DNA from: Ignelater luminosus
Taxonomy: Eukaryota; Arthropoda; Insecta; Coleoptera; Elateridae
Direction: 5' to 3'
Length of the DNA stretch: 64,000 nucleotides
Assembly (NCBI GenBank): GCA_011009095.1
Contig: VTPC01000006.1
Location: forward strand, 67,434-131,433
The position numbers and the translations under genes were made by a program. Below are positions 33,620 to 45,790 of the stretch, in pieces. The notes beneath the pieces are model-generated. The model saw only the letters and a program-made list of their open reading frames with translations, did no database searches and was not told where the DNA came from. Numbering within the stretch: the first letter of the stretch is position 1; every line of letters starts with the position of its first letter.

Positions 33620-35260
33620 AGGATATTCTAAGGATGGTGAAGAAGGATATTAAGTTTTTCATTCGATTGTAATAATAACGATTTAGTTAATATTTCTTAA
33701 CATTGGAAAACTTTTAAAATCCTGTTGATTAAAAATAATACGATTTGAGTAAGTTATTCCTAAATATTTGATAGTCTCATCTATATCTATTGATCTAATA
33801 TGTTGCTGAAATAACGCGTAAGTAGGATTTTAGAGGATAATTTTCCCTCTTCACTAACAATAACGGGTAACTTTTGAGAACTAATTTTGAGGTCGATTTC
33901 TGTAAATCTACTTGCAGCCATTAGCAATAATTTATTACTAATTCATCTTTCCAATTAAGACAATATAATCAGCATAATCAATAATGGGTGTTTTATTGTC
34001 CTGCAAATTATATCCATATAAAGTTGTCTCTTGCATCGAATACATCATTGAAAGTGGTTAATACACAAATTAAAAAGTATTGGTGAAAGTGGAGTACCTT
34101 ATAGTACACCTCTACTAATTTTAAAGAATTTTGTTTTTAGTATATCTAAATCAATAAAAGATTCATTATTCGTTTTCGAATTGAAAGCTAGGTTTTGTAA
34201 TGTTGATGGTATTCCAGGTAAACGAATAATATTAAGCAGATGATCGTGACCTATCGAATCATAAGCTTTTCCTATATCCAGACAGACTAATAGCAATATT
34301 GATTCAATTTTTGCAATTATGGAGACGGCTTTGGAATTATATTCAATACTTCACATTATAATTCTATCGGGGCCTGGCGTGGTATATAAACGTTAATTAA
34401 TTTAATTGCTTTTTCAACACCATTTTTGGAAATATTAGTCATATGTGAACTATCATTATTCTTCATTACATTTACGTTGTATCTTTCCAAACAGTTATTA
34501 AAAATTTAGAATTTACTTTTGGAATAATTATGAAGTTTATCTTTTTCCACTGTGCATGATTCCTTTTCTTCATTTGAAATAGTTTTCTTACTGCTTTACG
34601 CTTTTGATTATAGTAATAAAATTGAGTAACTTGATACTCTTCTTTCCTTATTGCGTTTTGAACTTCTTCGTGGATTACTCGAATCGTTACTTTTAAATCA
34701 ATTTCTTTTTCTTCTCTCATAATATTTCCGTGCTGTATGCTTAGGTTCTGATTACCCAGTAAGGGTATTAGAAATAGTCCAAACTCTTTGTTTCACTAAA
34801 ATTTTTTTCATTGTCAAAGCTGCTATCAAATCTTCTTTCCCACATTAAATTTAAATTTGCTTTGTTGTTACTCTTTTCATTACTATTACTATCAACTGAC
34901 AACCCTTCTGTTTTGTCTGCTACAGAATCTTCATCGCTCCTTTTCTTTTTATCACTTAACAAACATTTACGGTATATTTCCGGGTCAGCTTTCCAAATAT
35001 TTGCATTTATACTTTTCTGGCTATTAAGATATTGATGACATACGTTGCATAGAATTTCTTTTTTGGATTTCATTCGTATAAGTATTCTTCCTGAATGTAT
35101 CAGGATGAGATTTTGATATATGCAACTTTAAGTTTATATATGACTTTTTGCACAAGTTGCAATCAGTTTCACTTTCAAATGTGCTAGTTGTCTATTTTGC
35201 ATTTACCTTAGAATTTATTGTACCTTAGTATGAGAACTGATGCATTCTTGACTTCCTAAA
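33620..35260 (-). pseudogene. LINE (non-LTR retrotransposon) relic with C2H2 zinc finger and RT
   Basis: On the minus strand, CNLCKKSYINLKLHISKSH (about 35100-35165) is a C2H2 zinc finger. After a frame change there is a CNVCHQ motif and a Lys/Asp/Asn-rich linker (34768-35073), then a basic region (34472-34720). Reverse transcriptase follows: LDIGKAYDSIGHDHLLN (34240-34290), GVL-stop-GTPLSPILFNLCINHF (34040-34105), and IDYADYIVLIGK (33955-33990), in which the second catalytic Asp is Tyr. SIDIDETIKYLGITYSNR (33740-33790) follows. An N-terminal zinc finger recalls R2/R4-type LINEs, but the clade is not settled. No endonuclease is visible. Several stops and frame changes occur. Confidence 0.72.
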
Positions 35261-35412
35261 CGAAGACTTAGTTTTGGGAGAAATGCATCTAAACGATCCT
35301 GTGTGCATATAACAGTCTCTAATAATTTGATAGAGATGTTGTTGAATAATTATGGCCTATTTTCTTTTGGACGTTTTTCACCAATATTTCTAAAATACTT
35401 TCTAGGAGAAGT
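35261..35412. other. Spacer before the pogo-like element
   Basis: No features seen. An open frame at 35350-35559 overlaps the next element and has no motif. Confidence 0.4.
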
Positions 35413-37416
35413 CGGGGAAATATGAGCAAGTAGAAGCATAACTACTTGCAGATGTATCAAGAAAATTTTCCGTTTGCGTACGACAGTTGCCATTGATACA
35501 TTGTAGCCTTCACTAGAGGGTACCACTTTGTGTGGCAAGTTTAAAGATAATTCCCGCAATGTAAGTCCTGTTTCATGATAAGTCTACAAAATTGCTACTA
35601 TGAAAGTATAGCTAGTTACTCTACTAGGTACACTTTAATAGGTGTAAGTTATGACACAGCTATTAATGACACAAAGGCGTACTAGTCATTTCTAAGCTAA
35701 ATTCTTGGGCTTACCATTCACAGCAAAATATTTTCGTTTGAAGTTAGTATCATGGCAAGGTAGGACCAAAATAAAAACGGTGATTAGGGCAGTACGAGCA
35801 GATATTTAAATTTAAATCATACAGATTTAGATGGTCGACCTCTCCAATTAGGGCGTAAACCTAAATTAGGAGACAAAGCGGAATCAGTCTTGCTTGAACA
35901 CTTTAAAAGCTGTTACGTCATGAATTTTATAATCTAGCTAAATCTTTGATAATAATCGATAACCGATTTGATACCAAAAAAAGGCTTAGCTGGCTGGGAC
36001 TAGCTTTGATGTTTTATGTCATGTCACTCTGGGTTATCAATCAGGAAAGAAGAGAATTTCTCACTTGCACGGTCCTTTAGTACGTAAATAGAAGTGGTTT
36101 CTAGGTAGTTTAGTCTTCTGAAAAATATGATAGAATGACTCTAATTTATTGAATAGATCTGAAGTATCTTTGGTCTTGATGTAAAAGTGAATTTCAATTA
36201 AATACGCGAGAAAATGAACAAGTCATTTCTTGGACCACGGAAAAAGGTGTATTACGATGCTGCCAGAAGATTTGTAAGACAACACCGAAGAGCTTGCACG
36301 AAAGTTGAGTTTGGCAACGATTGGACTTGCAACGGACATATTTCATTCTACTGGACTTTGACCACTAAATCGATATGTGATTTCTAATCACGCATACATT
36401 ACACAACATCAAGATGATCAAAATGCTCAAGACGATTCAGATTCATCCACATCTAGAAGAAATATGAGCACTAGCAGTCTTCAAGCTCTAACGAAGAAGT
36501 AGATTGCAGTTAAAAACAACAGTTCAACATCAAAGAAAATCATAACTAAACTCTTTTTTACCAGTTCTTTAGGAAACTTCAAAATTGAACAGGGGGCGAA
36601 AAAGAAAAGTAAGTCCCTAGAGAATTGACCTTCCGGGAAACACACGAAGAAGTTGAATGTCAAGTCAATCGCTTTGATGAAGAGGAAGCTTAAGCCACTT
36701 ATCAAGAAATCATTAATACAAAACTAAATCTAGCTGGAGAAAACTGTATCTGCTCAATATGCGGAATTTTGAATTGAGCAAGATCCTTATCTTTGGATTT
36801 CGCATAACGTCGCACAGAAAGTTCCATCTATTGATATTACATTCTCTTCTATCCTCATAATATTATTATCTTTTGTCTAAATAAATTAAACTTGCCTGAT
36901 TATAATTGTTTGATTCATGTCACGGCCTCAGCAACTGCAGGCCAATAATGGTCTCGTCAACGCCTTTCTCATCTGATCTTGTATACGTACTTATTACTAC
37001 GAAGGAAGACACACCGAACCGCAGAGATTTTCTTTACCGTACTCCTTCCTTCGCCCTTCCTAATTTATTCTCCCAAATAACACACACCATGTCAACATAG
37101 CAGAAGTAGGACTAGCTTTCTTACGTGACAACTGCAAATGAACGTTTTTCTGCAGAGGTTGCTGGCTGACAATGTCGTTATTTTGTTTATCATTTTCTTT
37201 CTTGTAATTAACGATTAATCGAAACTTGAATTACCAAAAAAATGTGTTTTATTATTTTTCGTCATTAACACAGATTTATTGAGAGGCAACACATAGTATT
37301 TTGATATACATAGTAGTAGCTAAGAAATTTTAATATTTAGGATTCAGGTTTTAAAATATAAAAGTTGGATTATATGGTGGTGTGTTCAATTTAAAAGCAG
37401 TTGCTCGTATTACCCC
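35413..37416 (+). mobile_element. Pogo-like DNA transposon relic
   Basis: The left end is CGGGGAAATATGAGCAAGTA. The right end in reverse complement (37401-37417) is CGGGGTAATACGAGCAACTG, similar at most positions. Between them, plus-strand pieces fit pogo transposase: DGRPLQLGRKPKLGDKAESV and LLEHFKSCY (35829-35920), then LAGWD..CFMSCHSGLSIRK and EENFSLARSF (about 35985-36080), the CENP-B-type DNA-binding part. Near 36745, ENCICSICGI recalls the C-terminal zinc motif often seen in these elements. Frames are badly broken and the catalytic part is not clear. The length is about 2.0 kb. Confidence 0.65.
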
Positions 37417-37422
37417 GTGTTT

Positions 37423-37600
37423 GGGGTAATATGAACAATCTGAATAGTACTATACTACGATGTCCAATTGTTTGAGGGCAAGCAAACCGTTCTCTCTATT
37501 AAGTTACAGAACTACGGACTGTGCAATCAAATACACAAAAAGTAAAAACTGTGTCTAATGTTGTTAACGAAGAACGTCAACTTTGCTCATATTTCCCCGG
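37423..37600. mobile_element. Small pogo-type MITE, about 178 bp
   Basis: GGGGTAATATGAACAA (37423-37438) faces the reverse complement of GGGGAAATATGAGCAAAG (37581-37598). These are the same kind of ends as the pogo-like element just upstream, whose right end lies only six bases away in the opposite orientation. No coding capacity. Confidence 0.55.
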
Positions 37601-37609
37601 TTTCCACTA

Positions 37610-38110
37610 TATGGGGACTTCGGCTCGGCCAGTTAGAAACTGTTTTAGTATAGTGGTATGTAATTTAAATGCGCTGGATATAATAACTATATCGTCGAGA
37701 TAAACGAAAGTTTCACTCCCAACAAATGCAATGCCAAAGGGTATATTTAAAGAGTCTTCTATTTGAAACAGCCAATGCAGTATTCCCGTGTACTCAGGAT
37801 CAAGAGGTGTTTGATGGAAAGCTTGCTTCAGATCGATGTTACCTAGAATTGTACATGTATATTATAGAATAGGATAAGCATATTTTTTCGTAACAGAATT
37901 TAATTTTCTACCATACCCCATCATGTTGGAACCACATTTGCCTACGAAAAACCAAATGGGACATATTTAAATATTCCTGGAGATTAGTGTGCAGGAAATC
38001 GATTTACTGGTTCATTATAAAGATAGAGTCTCTACTACACCTATCCATACATTCGAGAGGAAATGAATGTGATGTAATTCCTGTACTCTGCGAAGATTCA
38101 CATCATCTGA
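37610..38110 (-). mobile_element. Gypsy-type reverse transcriptase fossil
   Basis: On the minus strand this stretch reads as part of a gypsy RT: a DIDLKQAFHQTPLDPE block (about 37790-37840) and then SETFVYLDDIVIISS (about 37675-37720), the catalytic YLDD motif. No LTRs or other pol parts were found. It is broken, with several interruptions, and old. It is separate from the fossil at 10390-12585, being in the opposite orientation and differing in sequence. Confidence 0.7.
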
Positions 38111-40437
38111 AAAATGGGTATTGTGCCTATTAAAGACACTACTGATTAATCGACCTTTGTGTAACGTCCAGTAGCAAAGATTTATTTAATTATCCAATAA
38201 ATTACAGTGTTCTATTTAAAAAATTTATTCTTCGAATCGCTAATGTTCTTGTTTCATAAGTAGTGGCGTTTTATCTTAAACCGTTGGAAAGGGCGCAAAA
38301 AACTATTTAAATTTTCAAAAACTCTATTCTGATAAGATTAATGAGTGTGTAATGAATACGCCTCCCACCTTAAAAGAAATTACAGACCAGATAGTGTATA
38401 ACTCAGGAACTGTTCAGAAACCGAGAAGTGCTTAATTATTGTTTAACTAACCTAATCCAACAGGATGTAACACTATGAACGACGGCAATACTGCCAGAAG
38501 ATTCAAGTTGGAAACTGGATACATTAAGATTGTGTAACGATTTGCTGTTATGGTGGAAATAATAGCTTCTGGGCAACACATAAATATAAATTATTTCAAT
38601 ACATAAAATATGTTCATAATACAACATAATTATTATTTGTTGAAACATACCGCTGGTATCTTTCGTTTTATGGGCGATGCTGTTGCATGGGGCAAAAATT
38701 GTAGAGCTTGTTTTCTTTTGAGTGGTTATCTAATTTATTCAAATAATCTACTCAGATTTACTTTACTCTTTACTCGCCTAATCATTTTCCATAACTTTTA
38801 ATTTTTCCACTTATTGTTGCAAATTCATCCAGAAATCGCCAATATCTTTTGAAAAGGAAAATCTAATTTTAGCACGAACTTTTTCTTTTATTCAATTTTA
38901 TCCTTTAATCATTTTATTAGCTTAAAAAATTACACGGAATTCTGGAAAATATTATGCTGGGGAAAACTACTTTAGATGTAAAATTTCAAACGATGAGGGC
39001 TTTTAATTTCAAGTCACGTCTTCTTTCAGTCGACGTCAAATAAAATTGTCTAGATTTGAATTTCAAGACAAGATATTATTATAAGATTAATTACTGCAGG
39101 TAAAATTTCTCCGCCACTAAGGGAATAACTCAAATTTATAAAACTAGAATATTAAAGTAGGTTTTGCTGATTTCTTTTGTTCTTTAAATTTGTCTTGGAC
39201 TAAATAGTGCATAAAAACTTTTGTATTAAACTGTTAATTTTTTCAAGTAGAACTATGATAATAATTCATCTGTTGCGTAGGTGTCGTCAAAACTTTCTCA
39301 ACTCTACTCGTCGGTAAAATAAAAAATTCATGATGGTTGAACTTTTCTGCGACGACAGTTTATTTTTATTTATTTACACTTTCAAAATATGAAAAATTAA
39401 CTTGCTCCTCTCAAGCTGGAAACTTTATTCTACAGTTTTCATAAAATTCTATTATAATTTTCTGTTGCAAGCACGAGTTTTAACTATTTTTGTTACTTTT
39501 TACTAAACTGGGTAAAACTTCCACGGAACATCGATGCGACTTTGTTACACAAGATGAATTGAGTTTAATAAAATGTTTAGTTTTTTGCGAAATGACCCAT
39601 GAACTTAATTTCATTATTTCTATCATACCCAATAACTGTCAAGTAATCAATTCTATAATGGATTACCGACCGGGAGAGGTAAGGTATTCAGTATGCAGAA
39701 CATGAGGGACGCATTGAGCTTAGGTTATGAATTCTAGGGGGCAATTAACTACAATAATACGCATGTTGCCAGATAATTCAATAATAACTTCAATGGATAT
39801 AGGCTATGTCTGCGTATGGTGTTTCGAAAATATTAAGTGCTTGGCGAATTTATTAAACGCACAATGCAATTAGAATTCACTGTCTAGTCGCAGTGACGTC
39901 TTGTGATTGAATGCAACAAATTGCATTTAGACACCTGTATTCAATAACGAAAGCACTTTATTAGCAGTTTTGTTTTAAAGCGAAACAAAAACAGACTACT
40001 CGGATCAAATGCTCAGTGTGACTTATCATTTTCTTGGAGGCAACAGTTCAAACGTTTAGCAAATGAACTATGACCACTTATCAGAATTTCTGGAATAATT
40101 GAACCAAAAGTATTTTTAATTCTGCTTCTGTCAGCTTTAGGTTGTACGAGCAGACGATATACGACAATTTTAAGGTATCCCTAAAGAGAAGAAATCCAGG
40201 TACGTGGCATCTTGCTGGCCACCTTTGAGCCTGACATAAGCCACACTCGTCGTCTATATAAAAAGAAGGAGTGTATAAAAGCCTCGATCTTCAGATACAT
40301 TAAATTAAATTTCAGTTTATCAGGTTTATTTCGACATACTGTTCAAAGCATGTTTAATGAAAATGTCACTCTTGATATTTTGCGAGAGGTTGTTAATAGC
40401 ATTAGATCAGCTAGACGAGTGATCTTTGGTTTTGTTA
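38111..40437. other. AT-rich stretch, nothing recognised
   Basis: Short frames (38436-38648 on the minus strand, 38610-38801, 39490-39705 and 40212-40469 on the plus strand) show no motifs. No ends of mobile elements were recognised. Confidence 0.4.
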
Positions 40438-40895
40438 GGGTTGTGCAAGTCTTTTCGCTTTTAATATGAAAATCATTTATCTCATATTTTATTGTCCATT
40501 GGGACGGTCCAAGCTGCTCTGATAATTCTCGGGTGGTTATAGGTGTAGATGCTTTAACAGCTTGAAGTATAATCTCTTAATTTACGATAAAGGGCCGCAT
40601 TTGAAGACTGATGTCAGCACTAATGAATTTTTTAAACCATACTTGAGCCGTACGATCTGATACGGCATCTTGACCTTCAACCTCTCTGATTATACAAGCT
40701 GCATCAGCAGCACTTCGTCCTAATTTCCAGTAATGTCGAATAACGGCCAAAATTTTTACGCTGTGTTTTGGAATTTGTTCACTTTGTAAAGTTTAAATTC
40801 GAAGAATATAACTTGTTAAATAGTTCAATTGTTTAACAACTTTTTTAGAGTAAAGCTAACTACCTCAAAAACAAACGAAAAGACTTGCACAACCC
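40438..40895 (-). mobile_element. Internally deleted mariner keeping only the DNA-binding domain
   Basis: Perfect inverted ends GGGTTGTGCAAGTCTTTTCG sit at 40438 and, in reverse complement, at 40895. TA precedes the left end. The right flank reads TGATA, so a TA duplication is not clean. Inside, the minus strand encodes a mariner N-terminus: KHSVKILAVIRHYWKLGRSA and ADAACIIREVEGQDAVSDRT, then AQVWFKKFISADISLQMRP, one stop, ILQAVKASTPITTRELSEQL and GPSQWTIKYEI. This is the bipartite HTH region. It then runs straight into the left end, so the whole catalytic domain is gone in a 458-bp element. Confidence 0.8.
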
Positions 40896-42742
40896 TGATA
40901 GTTCATCAGCTTTAATGTGTGTTTTTGTGAGCTCTACATCATTCATGTAAAAGTGAGTTGAGTGACCCTATTAGAATGATGCAACACAAAATAATACGGT
41001 ATGCCTGAAGAAACGATTAGCTCTGTTTGGTCGGAGATTGGTTCAAGGTCGTAGAAGGCCTGAATGGTGGTAAACGGTAGCGATGGGGTTACTTTTGGGA
41101 GGGCGCCAGTCTTAGTTAACCTTGACCGATATAGGTGAACAGCTGATCCTAAGACTAACCAACTATTCCGGTCTTTAAGATGCTTGACCTTGAAAAGATA
41201 ACCTTCAAGGAGGTGAATAGGGTTCCCTTGCGACAGTTGATAGATTACACAATAGTTAATATTGAATTGTGAATTGAGCGATATGAATTAAATATAAACA
41301 AGGAATGAGCAATATTAATTAGATATAGACAGAGAGTGAGCGGTATTAACTAAAGTAGGTCAGTAACCTCGTGACCTATATTCCAAATGTTATTATTCTT
41401 ATTGCAGAAAAACAAAACTAGAATCGGTGATTTGGAGTATTTTGATAATAAACTTTTACTGTAAACGAAATATATATTGTTCCTTAGTTAAACTTTAAAG
41501 ATAAACAAACAAGTTTAAATTCAGCGAACTTTGAATAACACAATAAACTCTAAAATTATCATGACGTAAGCTTCTTCAATAATTTTTATTCATAATAAAC
41601 CTTCTATGGATGGAGTCTAGTTTAATGATTCCGATAAACTAGTATAATTGTTAAAAATTATTGTTAACCCTGTTTTGGGTTTGTAATAAACAAAGAGATG
41701 CAATTCACTCTTGCAGCATTCTTACTAAGAAATGAAACAAATGATCTCTTTAAGTTAATCGCTCAAAGATTAAATAACATAAATATACAATAAAGCAAAC
41801 TTACAGAAATTCGTCGGGCGTCCTTGTACAGTTATGCAATGTATGCAACGCAAACACTGACACTTATTTATTAAAGCGCGCTCGGAGTTCACTTACACGG
41901 TACAGAACTGATATTGCAGCTGCCGGGGATTCCCAAGAAACTTTATTCTCAGACGAACTATCATCGGGGCGGTACCATATATACCTGGTGGAGATTTTGT
42001 TAGCTAGTGCGAAGACTGATAGTAAACGATAGTGATAGAACACAACGATTTCTTCCTGTACTTCAGAGAATTTGTGATTTGCGAAGATCAGGAAATAGCG
42101 GTTACAATCCGTAACACTAGTAACGGAATAGGTTACACAATCTCAAAAGATCTCACGATTTTTATAAAGACTTCACGGATAAGATCTCCAGGTATTGAAC
42201 GATATCACGCGTGTTGTTAACACCGCGCTTGAGGCAGGAAAAATCTTGATTGACTAAAGGAACAGGGGCACGTTGCTGTCGCCATATTGCGGGGTCCTTT
42301 CCCCTCAACCTAATGATTTGTTGAGATGACGGCAGATCTCCGATTATTGGACGCTTGCCGGGATGGGGAAAGTCAGCACCACCACTTTTACTCCTAAGTA
42401 GCATCTCAAAACTCATTTGCACATAGTGTCAAACGACGGGTCATAAAAATAATTTATGAGTCTGCTGCGACGATGCGGGCTGCAAATTTCTAAGAATCTC
42501 GAAATGTAAAATAAAGGATCTGAGATAAATTTAATTTTTAAGATATTTGGTCTCTATTCTTTTGCAACAGAGAAAGCGAGATGGAATAAGATTTGTTGTT
42601 TGCGAACGAATCGAAAGGTCAACATTCTGTTAACCGCAGATCTTTATTTTTAATTTTATAAACACAATAGGCACGAGCAACATTTTTCCACAGGGTAAAA
42701 ATGAATATTAGAGAAACATAAAATAATACAAAATGTGAAATA
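40896..42742. other. Unassigned stretch with a GC-richer segment
   Basis: The segment 41820-42440 is visibly richer in G and C than its surroundings and holds GGTACCATATATACC (near 41972). It also holds an 86-codon minus-strand frame at 42162-42422 without a recognised domain. I cannot assign the segment; a decayed retroelement leader is one possibility. The small tandem repeat at 41270-41365 is listed separately. Confidence 0.35.
41270..41365 (+). repeat. Imperfect tandem repeat, about three units of 33 bp
   Basis: The units begin TTGAGCGATATGAATTAAAT, AATGAGCAATATTAATTAGA and AGTGAGCGGTATTAACTAAA, spaced by about 33 bases. The differences between units indicate age. Confidence 0.6.
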
Positions 42743-43606
42743 CGAGGTGTAGCTACAAAATAACGAGATTGATGCTGTAAAACATTTTATTTTAAATTTA
42801 TACACATTTAGTTAGTATCCCCTACAACGCTCCATGCGAATTTTCCATTGTTCGAAACGGTGCTGGACGTCTTTTTATGCGAGCTGCTTCATAACGCGTG
42901 CCGCTTTTTCTTTCACAGTTTCAAGTCTGAAATATTCTTCCTTTTAATGTAAATTTATCCTTGGGAAACAGATAAAAGTCACATTGTGCCAGGTCAGGTG
43001 AATAAGACGGATGGTCTAACACTGGAATGTTAAACTTGGCTAAAAAGGTCTTGACAAACAATGCAGTAAGAGCCGGTGCGTTGCCATGATGAAGAACTCA
43101 TGACTTGTTCGGGTCTTTTTTTCCTTATTCTTTGAGCAATCGCACGAATAGTTAACCGACAGTCAGATCGGATCAGATTAGCGATTTTTTCAATATTTTT
43201 ATCCGTTTTTGACGTGGAAGGGCGATCCGGGCGTGTATCATCTTAAACATCTTCTCAGCCATCTTTGAACGCTTAAACGACTCAAAAACCCGCGCAGGTG
43301 ATAAACATTTATTGCCATATACTTCTTTTAATAAAAGAAAAGTTTCAGTAGCGGTTTTCAAGTTTTATATGAAATTTCACGACAACTCGTTGCCCTATTA
43401 AAACAATTATCATTTTTTCGGCAAAACAAAGAAACAGATCTTATACAAACAAAGGCCACGGCCAGACTAATATGTCTACAGACACGCGAGGGGAGGCAAT
43501 TGAAAGAGAAGGCTTCACGCTACAGAGGTGTCTGTCGTACGACTTTGGAGCATGCGTAGTTCTTCTGTAGAAGCATCAGTCTTTTTATATTGTAGCCACA
43601 CCTCGT
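42743..43606 (-). mobile_element. Internally deleted mariner (864 bp)
   Basis: The left end is CGAGGTGTAGCTACAAAATA. The right end in reverse complement is CGAGGTGTGGCTACAATATA. TA flanks are at 42741-42742 and 43607-43608. The minus strand encodes the N-terminus KTATETFLLLKEVYGNKCLS and PARVFESFKRSK (43250-43361). Sequence of the second half follows directly: HHGNAPALTALFVKTFLAKF (about 43040-43105, where the second Asp is Gly), LDHPSYSPDLAQCDFYLFP (about 42965-43020) and QWKIRMERCRGY (about 42820-42860). The linker and first-Asp region are deleted, and further frame changes occur. Confidence 0.85.
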
Positions 43607-43608
43607 AC

Positions 43609-45299
43609 ACTTTGTAATTTAGAATTTTTTAACCGGAACGATTATTTATACAATATTTACAATAATTATTAAAGGAATCTTAGCGTAGCGCTAAGCGAAA
43701 CGAGAATTTCAAACTGATCTTAACAAATGTGTAACTTTAAGCGTTTAACTGCTTTTCCTCACTTAGATCTTTTATTGCTATTTCTTATCATGCATAATAA
43801 TGCAGTCATGGGTCCAACACTTTATGCTAAAGAAGAGCTTCTCTTTGGGGAAAAGCTGCATCCTTCAAGTAGTATATGATGAACTTCACTAACTTTTGGT
43901 TGTTGCTATATTATTATGATGCCCAAAAGAAATAAATACAAGGGTCAACGGTCCCATACCAATTCTCGTTATCTAGAAAGGAATAGTTTTTATACTTCAA
44001 TCTATTAGCTTTGGTTACTTCTTCCTATATCCTTTCAGCATCCTTTCTCAATATTATGAAGTCTTCACGCAAATAGGTAATTTGGCAATATCTGCTAGCG
44101 GCTTTTCTAACCATACGAGAATATGGGATAGTAATGACAAGTTATTTGGTGAGATAAATCTGCATTTTTTGTTATTTCGTCTAATAGATTTTTGGCATCG
44201 GGTCTGGTTTGCCTTTATAGATTGGGCTTAGCCTTGCAATATTGGTGTCCATTTCTTTACTCATTTTAGCTTATCTGTTATTTTTGTTCTCTTTTAAATG
44301 TAAACTGTTATCTTTCCATATTTTTATAAATTTGAATTACATTTTTTCTAGAGTGTTTCTTGCCTAATTTTAATATAATATCAAGTATTCAATTTATCAT
44401 TTTCTTTTATGTCAAAACAATACTATTTTCTTTAAAATCATTGAAAAAGGAGAATCAGAATTTGTTAGAAAATGTTCTTTGATTTATTTCCTTACCTGAC
44501 GATGATACAACAAACCCTTTCTATAAGAACGTAAAAGCTTCTAAACTTCCAGCCCCACGTTGGGTGTCATTTTTTGCGATAATCGAGGCGAACGTATTTA
44601 ATTTTAAACGTATTATAAGTCTAGTTATCTATCAAGATTATTTGTATTATATCACTTCTTAAAACCATCAGCATTAATAGGGAAACTAAGAATGCCAGAC
44701 TGATTTTACATCTCTCTGTATCTTTACTTTAAACATCACTTGCGGATTTATGATACCATCGGTGCCTGACAAATGCGACGTCATAGTAAATTGCAACAGA
44801 CTCTAATCCTCCCTAGTTCTGTAAATCAAAGTGATTACTAGGCAATAGACAAGTAAGTGAATTGGTAGCCAAACACAAATACAATAGAGAAAAATGTAAA
44901 TCAGTTTGATGCCTAATGGATTTTTCAAGAAACACAATCGTACTGTATACTTTTTGATTCCACTACTACGTAATAAATAGTAAAAGTATATGCAAAAAAG
45001 TTTCTAAAACAAGGATGAAATTAGATTATTCTCACACAATTACTCATATTTATTTTATGGTAAATAATACAATCTAGCTATTTTTAATGAGAGCTGTAAG
45101 ATTCTGCGAGGTAGGTAGGAAAAATAACTAACAAAATTCTCTTGTTCTGATTGCAAAAATATTATTTGTTTAATACATTCTGCTGAATTTTATACAAATA
45201 AAAAATGAAGGATTCCTCCTAAAGATATTCACATATGTAGAACATTACTTTTCTGATACAGTTCTTATATATGCCACCAGAATGCTTTTATTGTGGTAG
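43609..45299. other. AT-rich stretch with one primer-site-like motif
   Basis: At 44552-44569 the minus strand reads TGACACCCAACGTGGGGC, close to the tRNA-Lys primer site TGGCGCCCAACGTGGGG used by many gypsy-type elements. No LTR edge or gag was recognised beside it, so it may be a scrap of an LTR fossil or chance. Nothing else was recognised. Confidence 0.3.
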
Positions 45300-45790
45300 T
45301 GAAAGTTTTATAGCGCAATTCGAGTATTTTGGTACGCAGTGGCGCTAGGTCGTCCATTCTGAATAATTCCATTCCTGATTTTATCTGCTACCATTGTATT
45401 GATATTCCACATGCAGCGTCTCTACGGCCAACTGTTTTAGATACTTTCAGCTCTTCTCTTTAATCCCATCTCCTTGAACTTTCCTGTGTTTTCGCCGTAA
45501 TTATCACCCGAATCGTTTTATTTTGCAAACAGCTTAACCATTGGAAGTTTTCCAAGCCTATAAAAAAGAGTTCCGTGGTCAAATATTATCCTCATATTAT
45601 TTTCCTGTTAACGATTTCGTTGTGGCTTTTTACCTTTTAACTCCTATTGTAGCACGTTATCTAAATACACGTTAATCAACAGAGCAACAAGTTGCTCGTC
45701 TACGATGGAGTTCTCAGGAAGCCATTTGTTCCCTCTATTTTCATATCTGTCACGCACTGTTTCATTGTTCAACACCTTTTTTACTTAATA
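45300..45790 (-). pseudogene. Possible piggyBac-like transposase scrap
   Basis: On the minus strand near 45670-45780 an open stretch reads NNETVRDRYENRGNKWLPEN then SIVDEQLVALLINVYLDN. ENxIVDEQLV resembles the LTVDEQL first-Asp block of piggyBac transposases. The following sequence (LFYRLGKLPMVKLFAK) cannot be matched with confidence. It is weak and isolated. Confidence 0.3.

Noticed and set aside
41650-42221. Possible solo LTR (TGTTAA..TTAACA with a TATATA inside)
   Set aside because: The order of promoter-like and poly(A)-like motifs is inconsistent, and no second copy or duplication is visible.
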